From assembly GCF_900129545.1 (NCBI RefSeq), contig NZ_FQWB01000006.1:62001-126000 (forward strand): a stretch of 64,000 nt of DNA, read 5' to 3'. The stretch comes from Flavobacterium fluvii. Its GTDB lineage: Bacteria; Bacteroidota; Bacteroidia; Flavobacteriales; Flavobacteriaceae. A program made the position numbers and the translations under genes. The notes below the pieces were generated by a model, which saw only the letters and a program-made list of their open reading frames with translations, was not told where the DNA came from and did no database searches. Each line of letters starts with the position of its first letter. Position 1 is the first letter of the stretch. Positions 8,321-17,094 of this stretch are shown piece by piece.

Positions 8321-9502
8321 TTATAATAATTCATAAATCCCTGCAGCGCCTTGTCCTGTTCCCACGCACATTGAAACGATTCCGTATTTGTTTCCCCTGC
8401 GTTTCATTTCGTCGAATAACTGGACAGACAATTTTGCACCTGTACAGCCCAAAGGATGTCCCAATGCGATTGCTCCACCGTTGACATTCACGATATCGGG
8501 ATTTAATCCCAATTCCCGAATTACTGCCAGTGATTGCGAGGCAAATGCTTCGTTCAATTCGACCAAATCAATGTCTTTCAATTCCAATCCAGCTTGCTTT
8601 AAGGCTTTTGGAATGGCTTTCACGGGACCAATTCCCATAATTCTGGGTTCAACTCCTGCTGAAGCAAAACTGGCCAAACGAGCAATGGGAGTGAGGTTTA
8701 ACTCATTGACCATTTCTTCATTCATGATCAAAACAAAAGCGGCTCCATCACTCATTTGGGATGAATTTCCCGCAGTCACGCTTCCGTCAGCTGCGAAAAC
8801 AGGTTTTAATCCTGCCAATGCTTCTATGGAAGTTCCGGCTCTTGGCCCTTCGTCTTTGTTGACCACATACGATTTGTTTTCTTTTTTGCCATTCTCGTTG
8901 ATAAAAGTCTGCTCAATGGTTATTGGAACAATTTGTTTGTCAAACTTGCCTTCGGCTAGCGCTTTCAAGGCTTTCATATGGGATTGATACGCAAACTCGT
9001 CTTGGTCTACTCTCGAAATATTGAATTGTTTGGCAACGGCTTCGGCAGTGAGTCCCATTCCCCAATAATAATCTTCGTGACCTTCTTTGGCAACGGCATA
9101 ATCGGGTGTGGGTTTGTAGCCGCCCATTGGAATAAAACTCATGCTTTCGGCTCCACCGGCAATGATGCAATCCGCCATTCCAGACTGGATTTTGGCAGTC
9201 GCCATTCCGATAGTCTCGATTCCTGAAGCGCAATATCTGTTAACCGTTACACCCGGAACATCGGTTACTTTTAATCCCATCAAGGAAATTAATCGTCCCA
9301 TATTCAATCCTTGCTCGGCTTCCGGCATCGCATTTCCAACCATTACGTCGTCAATGCGTGTTTTGTCGAAATCAGGCAATTCATTCATCATAAAATGAAT
9401 GGTTTCTGCCGCCAATTCATCAGGGCGTTTGAAACGGAATACTCCTTTTGGTGCTTTTCCAACGGCAGTTCGGTATGCTTTAACTATATAGGCTGTTTTC
9501 AT
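8321..9502 (-). CDS. fadA: Acetyl-CoA C-acyltransferase (3-ketoacyl-CoA thiolase)
   Basis: Thiolytic cleavage of 3-ketoacyl-CoA, the last step of each beta-oxidation round. The 393-residue length is standard. The acyl-accepting nucleophile is Cys91 in VNRYCASGIET, the GGAIALGHPLGCTGA block carries the active-site His, and the second catalytic Cys379 lies in SMCVGTGQGAAG close to the C-terminus. It follows fadN in the same direction, but a four-helix-bundle gene has been inserted between them. Expression is probably coupled to fadN and fadE under the nearby MarR regulator, which is inference. Confidence 0.95.
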   Translation of the reverse strand: MKTAYIVKAYRTAVGKAPKGVFRFKRPDELAAETIHFMMNELPDFDKTRIDDVMVGNAMPEAEQGLNMGRLISLMGLKVTDVPGVTVNRYCASGIETIGMATAKIQSGMADCIIAGGAESMSFIPMGGYKPTPDYAVAKEGHEDYYWGMGLTAEAVAKQFNISRVDQDEFAYQSHMKALKALAEGKFDKQIVPITIEQTFINENGKKENKSYVVNKDEGPRAGTSIEALAGLKPVFAADGSVTAGNSSQMSDGAAFVLIMNEEMVNELNLTPIARLASFASAGVEPRIMGIGPVKAIPKALKQAGLELKDIDLVELNEAFASQSLAVIRELGLNPDIVNVNGGAIALGHPLGCTGAKLSVQLFDEMKRRGNKYGIVSMCVGTGQGAAGIYELL

Positions 9503-9506
9503 TGGA

Positions 9507-9948
9507 TGTTGTATTTAGTAAATTGTATACTGTATATTGTACTTGCGAAATGACTATTTGTTTTCTAATGTAGTTTGCAACTTATTGATCATATTTTGTA
9601 TATGTTGTATTTCAGCTTCTAGAAAATTAAAATCTTCTTGGTTTATAAATTCTAAATTTTTACAAATTATCAATTGAGTTTCAAATTCAAATGCAGAACC
9701 AAGCGAAATTCCTAAAAAGTTGCTAAAATCTTTGCTTGTTTTTCTTCCGCAACCCTCGGCTATATTTGATGGAATTGAAACGGCACAACGTCTTATTTGT
9801 GAGGTAAGTCCATAAATTTCTTCTTTTGGAAAACTTTTTGTTTTTAAATAGGTGTTGGTAACTAACTCAATTGCTTTTTGCCAAACCTTTAATTCTTTGA
9901 AATAATTCATCTGTTAAAATTTTTACATTATACAATTTTTACAACATA
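9507..9948. repeat. Imperfect terminal inverted repeats around the IVP gene
   Basis: The left flank 9507-9529 (TGTTGTATTTAGTAAATTG...) is, with small gaps, the reverse complement of the right flank 9929-9948 (TATACAATTTTTACAACATA). The right flank also holds a second TTATACAAT at 9951-9959. Both flanks are very AT-rich and fill nearly all of the space between the four-helix-bundle gene and its fad neighbours. This suggests a small cassette with its own ends, but the similarity is low-complexity and short. Confidence 0.45.
9554..9910 (-). CDS. Four-helix bundle protein (S23/IVP family)
   Basis: A 118-residue, all-helical protein of the family first seen inside 23S rRNA intervening sequences (TIGR02436/PF05635). 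The hallmark pattern is clear: N-terminal FKELKVWQKAIELV, then FPKEEIYGLTSQIRRCAVSIPSNIAEG, then the Glu-rich last helix. Members are known to form pentameric four-helix bundles, and their function is unresolved. Here the gene lies between fadN and fadA on their strand, with AT-rich, partly inverted repeats on both sides, so it looks inserted. It would be co-transcribed with the fad genes. No metabolic role is implied. Confidence 0.93.
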   Translation of the reverse strand: MNYFKELKVWQKAIELVTNTYLKTKSFPKEEIYGLTSQIRRCAVSIPSNIAEGCGRKTSKDFSNFLGISLGSAFEFETQLIICKNLEFINQEDFNFLEAEIQHIQNMINKLQTTLENK

Positions 9949-9958
9949 CATTATACAA

Positions 9959-12349
9959 TCAATTCCTCAAAGGTTTTCCTTTGGTTAACATAAATTGAAT
10001 CCTTTCCAGTGTTTTTCTTTCTGTACATAAACTCAAGAAAGCTTCTCTTTCGATATCCAATAAATATTGTTCGGATACCAATGTTGGTTCGGATAAATCG
10101 CCGCCAGCCATTACATAAGCCAGTTTGTTGGCAATTTTTTTGTCGTGTTCGGAGATGTATTTTCCGGCAACCATTTGGTCGGTTCCCACCAAGAACATTC
10201 CCAAGGCTTGTTTTCCCAAAACCTTGATGTCATTTCTACGAATCGGCTGGGTGTAACCCGCTTCGGCCATTAACAAGGCGTGTTTTTTTGCTTCGGCAAT
10301 CTGGCGGTCTTTGTTCACAACTACAACGTCTTTTCCGTGCTGTAAGACTCCCAAATCAAAGGCTTCGTGTGCCGAAGTCGAAACTTTGGCCATTGCAACA
10401 GTCAGGAAATATTCTTGCAGCACATTCAATTCCACATCGTTTTTGCGGAATAAATCGGAAGCTCTCAACGTCATTTCTTTTGATCCACCGCCACCTGGAA
10501 TTACGCCAACTCCAAATTCAACCAATCCAATATAAGTTTCTGCGGCAGCAACCACCTTGTCTGCGTGCATGCTCATTTCACAACCGCCACCCAAGGTCAT
10601 CCCGTGAGGAGCAACCACGACTGGAATTCCTGAATAACGTACCCGCATCATGGTGTCCTGGAACATTTTGATGGCCATGTTCAGTTCGTCATATTCTTGT
10701 TCGACCGCCATCATGAATATCATTCCAATATTGGCACCCACGGAGAAATTCGCTCCTTGGTTTCCAATAACCAAACCCTGATATTCTTTTTCAGATAAAT
10801 CAATGGCTTTGTTGATGGCTTGCAACACATCACCACCGATGGTATTCATTTTGGATTGGAATTCCAAATTCAGAATTCCGTCTCCTAAATCTTGTATGAT
10901 TGCTCCGCTATTGCTCCACACTTTTTTGCTTTCGCGAATGTTGTTCAAAATGATAAAAGCATCCTGTCCTGGAACTTTGAATTGCGATTTATTTGGAATA
11001 TTGTAGAAATAAGTAGCACCTTCTTTAACGGAATAAAAACTTGAAGTTCCAGAAGCTAACATATCAGTAACCCAAGTTGCTGGAACTAATCCTTCGGCTT
11101 TCATTATTTCGATTCCATTGGCAACACCAATCGCGTCCCAAATTTCGAAAGGGCCATTTTCCCAACCAAAACCGGCCTTCATGGCATCGTCAATTTTGTA
11201 TAATTCGTCCGAGATTTCAGGGACTCTGTTGGAAACATAAGCAAATAATCCGGCAAAACTTTTTCTGTAGAATTCACCTGCTTTGTCTTTTCCTTTTACC
11301 AATACTTTAAAACGATCGATGGATTTGTCAATGGTTTTTGTTAATTCCAAAGTTGCAAAAGAAGCTTTTTTGGCAGCACGATATTCTAATGTATCCAAGT
11401 CTAAAGAAAGAATGTCCTTGTCTACTTTTTTGTAAAAACCTTGTCCTGTTTTGCTTCCATACCATTTGTTTTCCATCATTTTTGTGATGAAATCCGGCAA
11501 TTTGAATAACTTGTGAGCTTCATCATTTGGACAGTTTTCGTAGATACCATTGGCAACGTGAACCAAAGTGTCCAATCCAACGACATCAACAGTTCTGAAA
11601 GTAGCCGATTTTGGACGACCAATCACTGGGCCAGTCAATTTATCCACTTCTTCGATGGTTAATCCCAGTTCTTTTACCAAATGAAACAAACTCTGGATTC
11701 CAAAAATCCCAATTCTATTTCCAATAAAAGCAGGAGTATCTTTGGCCACAACCGAAGTTTTACCCAAGAATTTCTCCCCATAATTAGCCAAGAAATCCAA
11801 TACTTCAGTTGAAGTTTGTGGACCAGGAATAATTTCGAATAATTTCAAGTAACGCGCTGGATTGAAAAAGTGGGTTCCGCAGAAGTGTTTTTGAAAATCT
11901 TCGCTTCTTCCTTCACTCATAAAATGAATTGGAATTCCAGAAGTGTTCGAAGTAATCAATGTTCCCGGTTTGCGGTATTTTTCGATTTGTTCGAATACTA
12001 ATTTTTTAATATCCAAACGTTCCACAACTACCTCAATAATCCAATCAACATTAGCTATTTTAGCCATATCATCGGTTGTATTTCCAGTCGTGATTCGACT
12101 GGCAAATTTTGGATGATAAATAGGGGATGGTTTTGATTTTAAAGCATTCTGAAAATGTTCGTTGACCAAACGATTGCGAACAATTTTGCTTTCCAAAGTC
12201 AATCCTTTTTTGGTTTCAGCCTCGGTAAGTTCGTTTGGAATGATGTCCAAAAGCAATACTTCGACGCCGATATTGGCAAAATGACAAGCAATTCCTGAAC
12301 CCATAATACCGGATCCAATAACTGCAACTTTTTTAATAGATCGTTTCAT
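9959..12349 (-). CDS. fadN: 3-hydroxyacyl-CoA dehydrogenase / enoyl-CoA hydratase
   Basis: A bifunctional beta-oxidation enzyme that hydrates enoyl-CoA and oxidises 3-hydroxyacyl-CoA with NAD+. Domain order is dehydrogenase first and hydratase last, the reverse of E. coli FadB and the same as Bacillus FadN (about 790 residues; 796 here). The N-terminus has the dinucleotide motif GSGIMGSG (12-19) and THFFNPARYLKLFEIIPG near 155-175. The second half holds the crotonase signature GMTLGGGCEMSMHAD and IPGGGGSKEM. It is first in the fadN-fadA-fadE set and lies 95 bases after the marR gene. Confidence in the fold is high; chain-length range is not visible. Confidence 0.95.
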   Translation of the reverse strand: MKRSIKKVAVIGSGIMGSGIACHFANIGVEVLLLDIIPNELTEAETKKGLTLESKIVRNRLVNEHFQNALKSKPSPIYHPKFASRITTGNTTDDMAKIANVDWIIEVVVERLDIKKLVFEQIEKYRKPGTLITSNTSGIPIHFMSEGRSEDFQKHFCGTHFFNPARYLKLFEIIPGPQTSTEVLDFLANYGEKFLGKTSVVAKDTPAFIGNRIGIFGIQSLFHLVKELGLTIEEVDKLTGPVIGRPKSATFRTVDVVGLDTLVHVANGIYENCPNDEAHKLFKLPDFITKMMENKWYGSKTGQGFYKKVDKDILSLDLDTLEYRAAKKASFATLELTKTIDKSIDRFKVLVKGKDKAGEFYRKSFAGLFAYVSNRVPEISDELYKIDDAMKAGFGWENGPFEIWDAIGVANGIEIMKAEGLVPATWVTDMLASGTSSFYSVKEGATYFYNIPNKSQFKVPGQDAFIILNNIRESKKVWSNSGAIIQDLGDGILNLEFQSKMNTIGGDVLQAINKAIDLSEKEYQGLVIGNQGANFSVGANIGMIFMMAVEQEYDELNMAIKMFQDTMMRVRYSGIPVVVAPHGMTLGGGCEMSMHADKVVAAAETYIGLVEFGVGVIPGGGGSKEMTLRASDLFRKNDVELNVLQEYFLTVAMAKVSTSAHEAFDLGVLQHGKDVVVVNKDRQIAEAKKHALLMAEAGYTQPIRRNDIKVLGKQALGMFLVGTDQMVAGKYISEHDKKIANKLAYVMAGGDLSEPTLVSEQYLLDIEREAFLSLCTERKTLERIQFMLTKGKPLRN

Positions 12350-12444
12350 TTTAAACGGTTTATAGTTTTTGTTTATAGTTTTACTTTACGTAAAATTTCT
12401 CCCATGTGAGGAGGGTTTTTATGAAGCTTGAATATTTTATGGAG

Positions 12445-12876
12445 TTAAAATATTTTCTTTTCAGTGATTAACTCGTTGATGATTTCAGCAACTTCAATAA
12501 AATTTTGTAGTTTTTCTTCCGAAACATTTTGTTTTACGGCTTCATTAAATTTGAGTACCGTTTCTTTTGATAATTCTCTTTTTTCTTTCCCGAAGTCGGT
12601 CAAATAAATAAGAACACCACGACCGTCAAAAGGATTTTTCTTGCGAATAATCAATCCTTTTTCCTCCATGTTTTTCAGGGTTCTTGTAAGGCTTGTAGCC
12701 TCCATTCCCATTTTTGGCCCCAGGGTGGTTGAAGGAGTTCCTTTGTCTTTATCAATAGACAACAAGGTGAAACCTGTTGCCATTGTGGCACCGTAATTTG
12801 AGGCTTCTTCGTTATACATTCTTGCTACGGCTTGCCAAGTGGCACGTAGTATGTAATCTATGGTTTTGTCTTTCAT
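12445..12876 (-). CDS. MarR family transcriptional regulator
   Basis: A 143-residue winged-helix regulator. The recognisable core is TTLGPKMGMEATSLTRTLKNMEEKGLI (recognition helix region, about 64-90), followed by the wing IRKKNPFDGRGVLIYLTDFGK with the conserved D-x-R-G turn. MarR proteins bind palindromes as dimers and release them on ligand binding. The gene heads the run fadN-IVP-fadA-fadE on the same strand, so control of fatty acid degradation by acyl-CoA or fatty acid is a reasonable inference. A TATGC-AC-GCATA inverted repeat lies in its own promoter, which suggests autoregulation. Confidence 0.92.
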   Translation of the reverse strand: MKDKTIDYILRATWQAVARMYNEEASNYGATMATGFTLLSIDKDKGTPSTTLGPKMGMEATSLTRTLKNMEEKGLIIRKKNPFDGRGVLIYLTDFGKEKRELSKETVLKFNEAVKQNVSEEKLQNFIEVAEIINELITEKKIF

Positions 12877-12911
12877 GCGTAATAGTTGGTTTGTTTTGGT
12901 CTTCGGTATTC

Positions 12912-12942
12912 CAAATATAGTAAAAAATGCTATGCACGCATA
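12912..12942 (-). promoter_or_regulatory. marR promoter with candidate MarR operator
   Basis: On the minus strand 12919-12912 reads TATATTTG, a full match to the Bacteroidota -7 element TAnnTTTG, 35 bases before the marR start. Upstream of it, 12931-12942 is the palindrome TATGC-AC-GCATA, placed where it would block the spacer and the -33 region. A -33 TTTG is not obvious. Operator function is inferred. Confidence 0.6.
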
Positions 12943-12981
12943 ATAATAAGAATTATTTTTTTAAAATTATTTCATTTTTAT

Positions 12982-13010
12982 AAAAAAACTCCCCAATAAA
13001 TTGAGGAGTT
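12982..13010 (-). terminator. Terminator of the acyl-CoA synthetase gene
   Basis: On the minus strand AACTCCTCAA and TTGGGGAGTT pair (one G-T) around TTTA and are followed by seven T residues. It separates the synthetase transcript from marR-fadNAE. Confidence 0.85.
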
Positions 13011-13076
13011 GATACGTAAAAACATAAAATAATGAAAATTAAAATTTGCTGTATTTTATTTATTTTTTGGTGGTCT

Positions 13077-14849
13077 TTAACCGTAAATTTTATCAAATAG
13101 ATTTTTATATTTTTCCATCACTATTTTTCTTTTTAGTTTTAGGGTGGGAGTGAGGTGACCACCAGAAATAGACCAAACATCTGGCGTTAATTCGAAACGC
13201 TTGATTTTTTCCCAGTTTCCGAATTTTTCATTCAAGATATCTATTTCTTCCTTGATGCGTTCTATAACTTTTGGATTGGAAACAATTTCTGCATTGGTAT
13301 TGTCTACTGGAATTTTATGCAGTTTTTCCCATTCCCTGATGAATTCAAAGTTGGGTTGAATGAAGGCTGCCGGCATTTTTTGCCCATCGCCAATCACCAT
13401 GATTTGTTCAATGAAACGTGATTGTTTCATCGCATTTTCCAACAACTGTGGAGAAATGTATTTACCTCCGGAAGTTTTAAACATTTCTTTCTTTCTGTCC
13501 GTAATTTTAAGGAAACCTTCGCTGTCAATTTCGCCAATATCGCCCGTGTGGAAATATCCACCGGCTAAAGCTTCTTTAGTCAAGGCTTCATCTTTAAAAT
13601 AGCCCATCATTACATTGGGACCTTTGCAAAGAATTTCTCCGTCTTCGGCAATTTTGACTTCCACGTTGTCGATCAATTTGCCGACGGTTCCCACCTTGAA
13701 ACCAAAATTCCGCATATCATTTACGGCAATTACGGGCGAAGTTTCAGTCAATCCATATCCTTCCACAATTGGCATTTCTGCTGCCGCAAACACTCTGGCT
13801 AATCTGGGTTGTAAAGCTGCACTTCCTGAAACCAATAAATTCAAATGGCCTCCCAATCCTTCTTTCCATTTGCTGAAAATGAGTTTTCTGGCAATTTTTA
13901 ACTGAAATTCATACCAAAATCCATTGGTACCATAGGGTTCATATCTTAAGCCTAAATCAACTGCCCAAAAAAATAATTTTCTTTTTATTCCTGTCAGTTC
14001 CAGTCCTTTAGAATAGATTTTGTCATAAACTTTTTCAATAAGCCTTGGTACGCAGGTCATTACGGTTGGTTTTACTTCCTTTATATTGTCGCTTATTTTT
14101 TCAATCGATTCGCCAAAATGTATGGAAACACCATAATATTGGAATAAATATAAAACCATTCTTTCGAAAATATGGCAAATGGGCAAGAAGCTCATGGCAC
14201 GACCTTTTCCCTTTTCGAAAGGAATTTTTGAAGTGCTGCTCAATACATTGGATACAATATTTTTATGCGAAAGCATCACGCCTTTTGGTTTTCCGGTTGT
14301 TCCGGAAGTGTATATTATGGTGGCCAAATCTTCAGATTTGATGCTGTTTTTTCGTTCTTCGACCTGGTCTTGATTGCCTTGATCTTCCCCAAGCACAAGT
14401 AGTTCTTTCCAATTTTTGCAATCTTCAATCTCGTCAAAAGAAAACACCTCTTTAAGATTGGGAAGATTTGCTCTTACCAGATTTATTTTTTGCAACACTT
14501 CAATATCGGACACAACACAATAGATGGAACCGGAGTGATTGAGGATGTATTCGTAATCAGTTTCAGAAATAGTGGGATAGATGGGAATAGTTTGTGCCCC
14601 GGTTTGTAGAATACCAATGTCCATGATATTCCACTCGGTTCTATTATTGGTAGATATTAAGGCAATTTTATCCTCTTTTTGAATTCCCATTCGCAATAAT
14701 GCCCTGGAAACGGCATTGGCTTTGGCTATATATTCCTCGGTCGATGTTTTAACCCAAACACCATTATACTTGGTGACCAAAGCATCCGGAATGTTGTAAT
14801 GCTTTAATTGATAGTATGGAAAATCAAATAATCGGGTGATTTCGGTCAT
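13077..14849 (-). CDS. Long-chain acyl-CoA synthetase (AMP-forming)
   Basis: Activates fatty acids to acyl-CoA through an acyl-adenylate, feeding the adjacent beta-oxidation genes. The 590-residue protein carries the AMP-binding P-loop TSGTTGKPKG at 181-190, GYGLTETSP in the middle, YFHTGDIGEID, and ITDRKKEMFKTSGGKYISP, where the hinge and adenylation core meet the C-terminal domain. The C-terminal lysine region KIKRFELTP is also present. Length and sequence fit the FadD15/long-chain group rather than acetyl-CoA synthetase. It is transcribed in the same direction as the fad genes, with its own terminator before marR. Confidence 0.93.
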   Translation of the reverse strand: MTEITRLFDFPYYQLKHYNIPDALVTKYNGVWVKTSTEEYIAKANAVSRALLRMGIQKEDKIALISTNNRTEWNIMDIGILQTGAQTIPIYPTISETDYEYILNHSGSIYCVVSDIEVLQKINLVRANLPNLKEVFSFDEIEDCKNWKELLVLGEDQGNQDQVEERKNSIKSEDLATIIYTSGTTGKPKGVMLSHKNIVSNVLSSTSKIPFEKGKGRAMSFLPICHIFERMVLYLFQYYGVSIHFGESIEKISDNIKEVKPTVMTCVPRLIEKVYDKIYSKGLELTGIKRKLFFWAVDLGLRYEPYGTNGFWYEFQLKIARKLIFSKWKEGLGGHLNLLVSGSAALQPRLARVFAAAEMPIVEGYGLTETSPVIAVNDMRNFGFKVGTVGKLIDNVEVKIAEDGEILCKGPNVMMGYFKDEALTKEALAGGYFHTGDIGEIDSEGFLKITDRKKEMFKTSGGKYISPQLLENAMKQSRFIEQIMVIGDGQKMPAAFIQPNFEFIREWEKLHKIPVDNTNAEIVSNPKVIERIKEEIDILNEKFGNWEKIKRFELTPDVWSISGGHLTPTLKLKRKIVMEKYKNLFDKIYG

Positions 14850-14942
14850 TTTGAATAGTATTAATTAGATGCAAATTAGTAAAAATTATGAATTTTGGAC
14901 TATCCTATATAAAAAAAGAGTTACTATTTGTGTCGAGTCAAT

Positions 14943-16031
14943 TTAATCTTTGAACGATATAATAAATTTCGTTCCCACATTGACTTCGCTTTCCACGGTG
15001 ATGTTGCCTCCCAGGCTGTTGACGTGGTTGTACACCAAATAGAGTCCGATGCCTTTGCTGTCAACATGATTGTGGAATTTTTGGTGCAAACCAAAAATCT
15101 TGTCTTTTACGACATTCATGTCAAATCCAAGTCCATTGTCCAAAAAAATCAATTGGCTGATTCCGTTGGTTTTTCTGGAATGAATGGAAATAATTGGCAA
15201 ACTGCCCGGTTGGGCATACTTAATGGAATTGGTTATTAGATTTAGAAATATGCTTTCCAGATAAGCTTTGTTGAAATTAATTTTTTCCAGTTCAGAAAAG
15301 TCCACGCTAATGGTGGCTTTTGAATCTTGAATTAAAGAATTTATGGAACGTGACACTGTATTTAGGGATTCGTTCAAGCTCAATTCTTCAATTTGTGCAA
15401 CATTATTTTCCTCCAAAATCAAGATGTCCACATAATCATTTAAAGCCTGCCTCAAACTTTCACTGGTCGATTTCAGCATTTCTATGAATTGAAGTGTCTC
15501 GGGATCTTCAATTTTAGAAACATCCAAAAGGCTAAAAATGGAAAGAAGATTGTTTACCGGAGACCTCAAATCGTGGGAGCTGGTGTAGCTTAATTTTTTG
15601 AGATCCTTGTTGATTTTAGCGAAATTGGTAAGCAGTAAATTTCGTTCCTCTTCGTGCTTTTTGTTGTGGGTAATGTTTTTGGCAATGGCATATACTAGTT
15701 TTTGATTGTCTAATGGCATCGAAGTCCAAGACAACCACACTATTTCTCCACTTTTTGTAACATACCTGTTTTCAAAATTCAGCAGTGGGTTGTTTTTTGT
15801 GAGTTCGTTTCGAACTTTTGAAGTAATATCCTGATCATCGGCATAAATAAATTCATTGATGGGTCTTGAAAATAATTCCTCGTTGGTATACCCCAATAGC
15901 TTGGAAACTGCCGGGTTTATTTTCTTGAAATAACCGTCAAATCCTGCAATACAAAGTAAATCTGGAGATAACTCAAAAAAATGCTCCAATAGAAATTCGT
16001 CTTTTGGAATTAAATTATGTTTTCCTGTCAT
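14943..16031 (-). CDS. PAS domain sensor histidine kinase
   Basis: A cytoplasmic two-component kinase of 362 residues with no membrane segment. A PAS domain with PAC-like tail spans about 17-125 (CIAGFDGYFKKINPAVSKLLGYTNEEL). The dimerisation box is YTSSHDLRSPVNNLLS with phospho-acceptor His153. The ATPase domain has the N-box NLITNSIKYA, the G1 box DNGLGFD and the G2 box GIGLYLV. It ends 94 bases after (downstream of) the acyl-CoA synthetase start on this strand and no response regulator gene is adjacent, so it is an orphan kinase. The signal sensed by the PAS domain is unknown. Confidence 0.92.
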   Translation of the reverse strand: MTGKHNLIPKDEFLLEHFFELSPDLLCIAGFDGYFKKINPAVSKLLGYTNEELFSRPINEFIYADDQDITSKVRNELTKNNPLLNFENRYVTKSGEIVWLSWTSMPLDNQKLVYAIAKNITHNKKHEEERNLLLTNFAKINKDLKKLSYTSSHDLRSPVNNLLSIFSLLDVSKIEDPETLQFIEMLKSTSESLRQALNDYVDILILEENNVAQIEELSLNESLNTVSRSINSLIQDSKATISVDFSELEKINFNKAYLESIFLNLITNSIKYAQPGSLPIISIHSRKTNGISQLIFLDNGLGFDMNVVKDKIFGLHQKFHNHVDSKGIGLYLVYNHVNSLGGNITVESEVNVGTKFIISFKD

Positions 16032-16178
16032 TTTTTATCCTTTATCCGAAATTTAGTGAATTGAAATTAAACATAGAATTTTTTAACTAAAATTATGGCC
16101 AAGTTGGAGTGATATTTTGGCTTTTGTCAATAAAAATGGACATTTTCAGGATATACTAGGAGCATTCGACATGATTTG

Positions 16179-16230
16179 AAAGCTAAACGGGTTCTGTCTT
16201 GCGTGAGCACAAAGACAGAACCCGAGCTTT
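16179..16230. repeat. Hairpin-forming palindrome in the gap before the kinase gene
   Basis: CGGGTTCTGTCTT (16188-16200) pairs perfectly with 16212-16224, and the outer AAAGCT (16179-16184) pairs with 16225-16230 across a 3-base bulge. The 11-base loop GCGTGAGCACA is partly self-complementary. There is no clear T-run on either strand, so it may end the lipoprotein transcript only weakly or be a REP-like element. The remaining part of the 279-bp gap shows nothing else. Confidence 0.6.
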
Positions 16231-16310
16231 ATGATGGTAATCGGAAAGGAATAGTTTTTTGTGTTGACAACGGTTGAATCATTCAATGAAATTCAGGTTA
16301 TATTTATAAC

Positions 16311-16628
16311 TTATTCACAAATTTCATCAATCCAACGATTTGTTATTTTGCCTTTCTGGTCTATATTGAAAACGGCTCCAACGGGACAATTATTCACTCC
16401 TGTTGAATCTACCAGATAACGGTAATCGAATCCATTATCGATAGGATCGCCCAATATCTTTTTTACTTCTGAAGTGGAAATATCCGTCGGCATCAATTTT
16501 ACGGCTTCCGCTAGACTTTTATAATCATTGAACTTCTGGTAATGCTGTCCGTATTTTGCTATTTCAGTTTTTGGCGCACAACCGCAAACTAAAATAAAAA
16601 GGTAAAGGTATTTTATGTTTTTTATCAT
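16311..16628 (-). CDS. Small lipoprotein of unknown function
   Basis: I prefer the ATG at 16628 (MIKNIKYLYLF...) over the in-frame start at 16646, because it begins a standard lipoprotein signal peptide with lipobox LVCGC. About 105 residues result. The mature part has a DISTSEVKKILGDPIDNG segment, which resembles the SmpA/OmlA-type repeat in which a helix precedes a G-x-P turn and a beta strand, followed by FNIDQKGKITNRWID. This similarity is by eye only. It is the last gene of a minus-strand cluster and lies 4-22 bases from the zinc-ribbon gene. Confidence 0.75.
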   Translation of the reverse strand: MIKNIKYLYLFILVCGCAPKTEIAKYGQHYQKFNDYKSLAEAVKLMPTDISTSEVKKILGDPIDNGFDYRYLVDSTGVNNCPVGAVFNIDQKGKITNRWIDEICE

Positions 16629-16650
16629 TTGTGGTCGAAGAATCAAATTA

Positions 16651-17091
16651 TTATTTACTTTTCAATTTTGAAATGATTTTTAACAAACCTTCCCGGTTTT
16701 TGGCTTCGTGGTAAAATTTGGGCAGTTTTTCCAAGAGTGTAAAATGGGTTCTGTCTTTGTGTTCCCGCAAATTGGCACCAATGTAGCGTTCCAAATACTC
16801 CAGATGTTTATTGTTGTATGCCCAAAAAAGCTCGTTTTTGAAAGTTGCTTTTAACCAAAGTTCCGCTTGAAAATACTGGTGTGCTGCCGTTTTTATTGTG
16901 CCATTCTTGATTAAAGCCGTAGTGGTTTCTTTGTTGTGGCCACAATGCAGGCAAAACAAACGAGCCGTTTTGGTTTCAAAATTTACCGTGGCCATGGCTT
17001 TTTTTGTGCAGGACGAACACACCACCCAGACTTCTTTATAGAAATCGGAAAGGATTAGGTTTTCGTCCTGAAAGCGGTTGACTTGGGACAT
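16651..17091 (-). CDS. Zinc-ribbon protein of unknown function
   Basis: A 146-residue soluble protein. An N-terminal zinc ribbon is formed by VCSSC (26-29 region) and FCLHCGH about 20 residues later, with a beta hairpin between (KKAMATVNFETKTARL). The rest is predicted helical with many aromatic and basic residues, ending KIISKLKSK. I do not recognise a named family. It sits 3 bases downstream of the PEGA gene and 4 bases from the lipoprotein open frame, so the three are probably translated from one message. Confidence 0.75.
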   Translation of the reverse strand: MSQVNRFQDENLILSDFYKEVWVVCSSCTKKAMATVNFETKTARLFCLHCGHNKETTTALIKNGTIKTAAHQYFQAELWLKATFKNELFWAYNNKHLEYLERYIGANLREHKDRTHFTLLEKLPKFYHEAKNREGLLKIISKLKSK

Positions 17092-17094
17092 TTT

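Noticed and set aside
8206..8484. Plus-strand frame across the palindrome between fadA and fadE
   Set aside because: It runs through a repeat and antisense to fadA; no family similarity.
16179..16230. Hairpin as an ordinary rho-independent terminator
   Set aside because: There is no T-run on either strand, so it is listed as a repeat instead.
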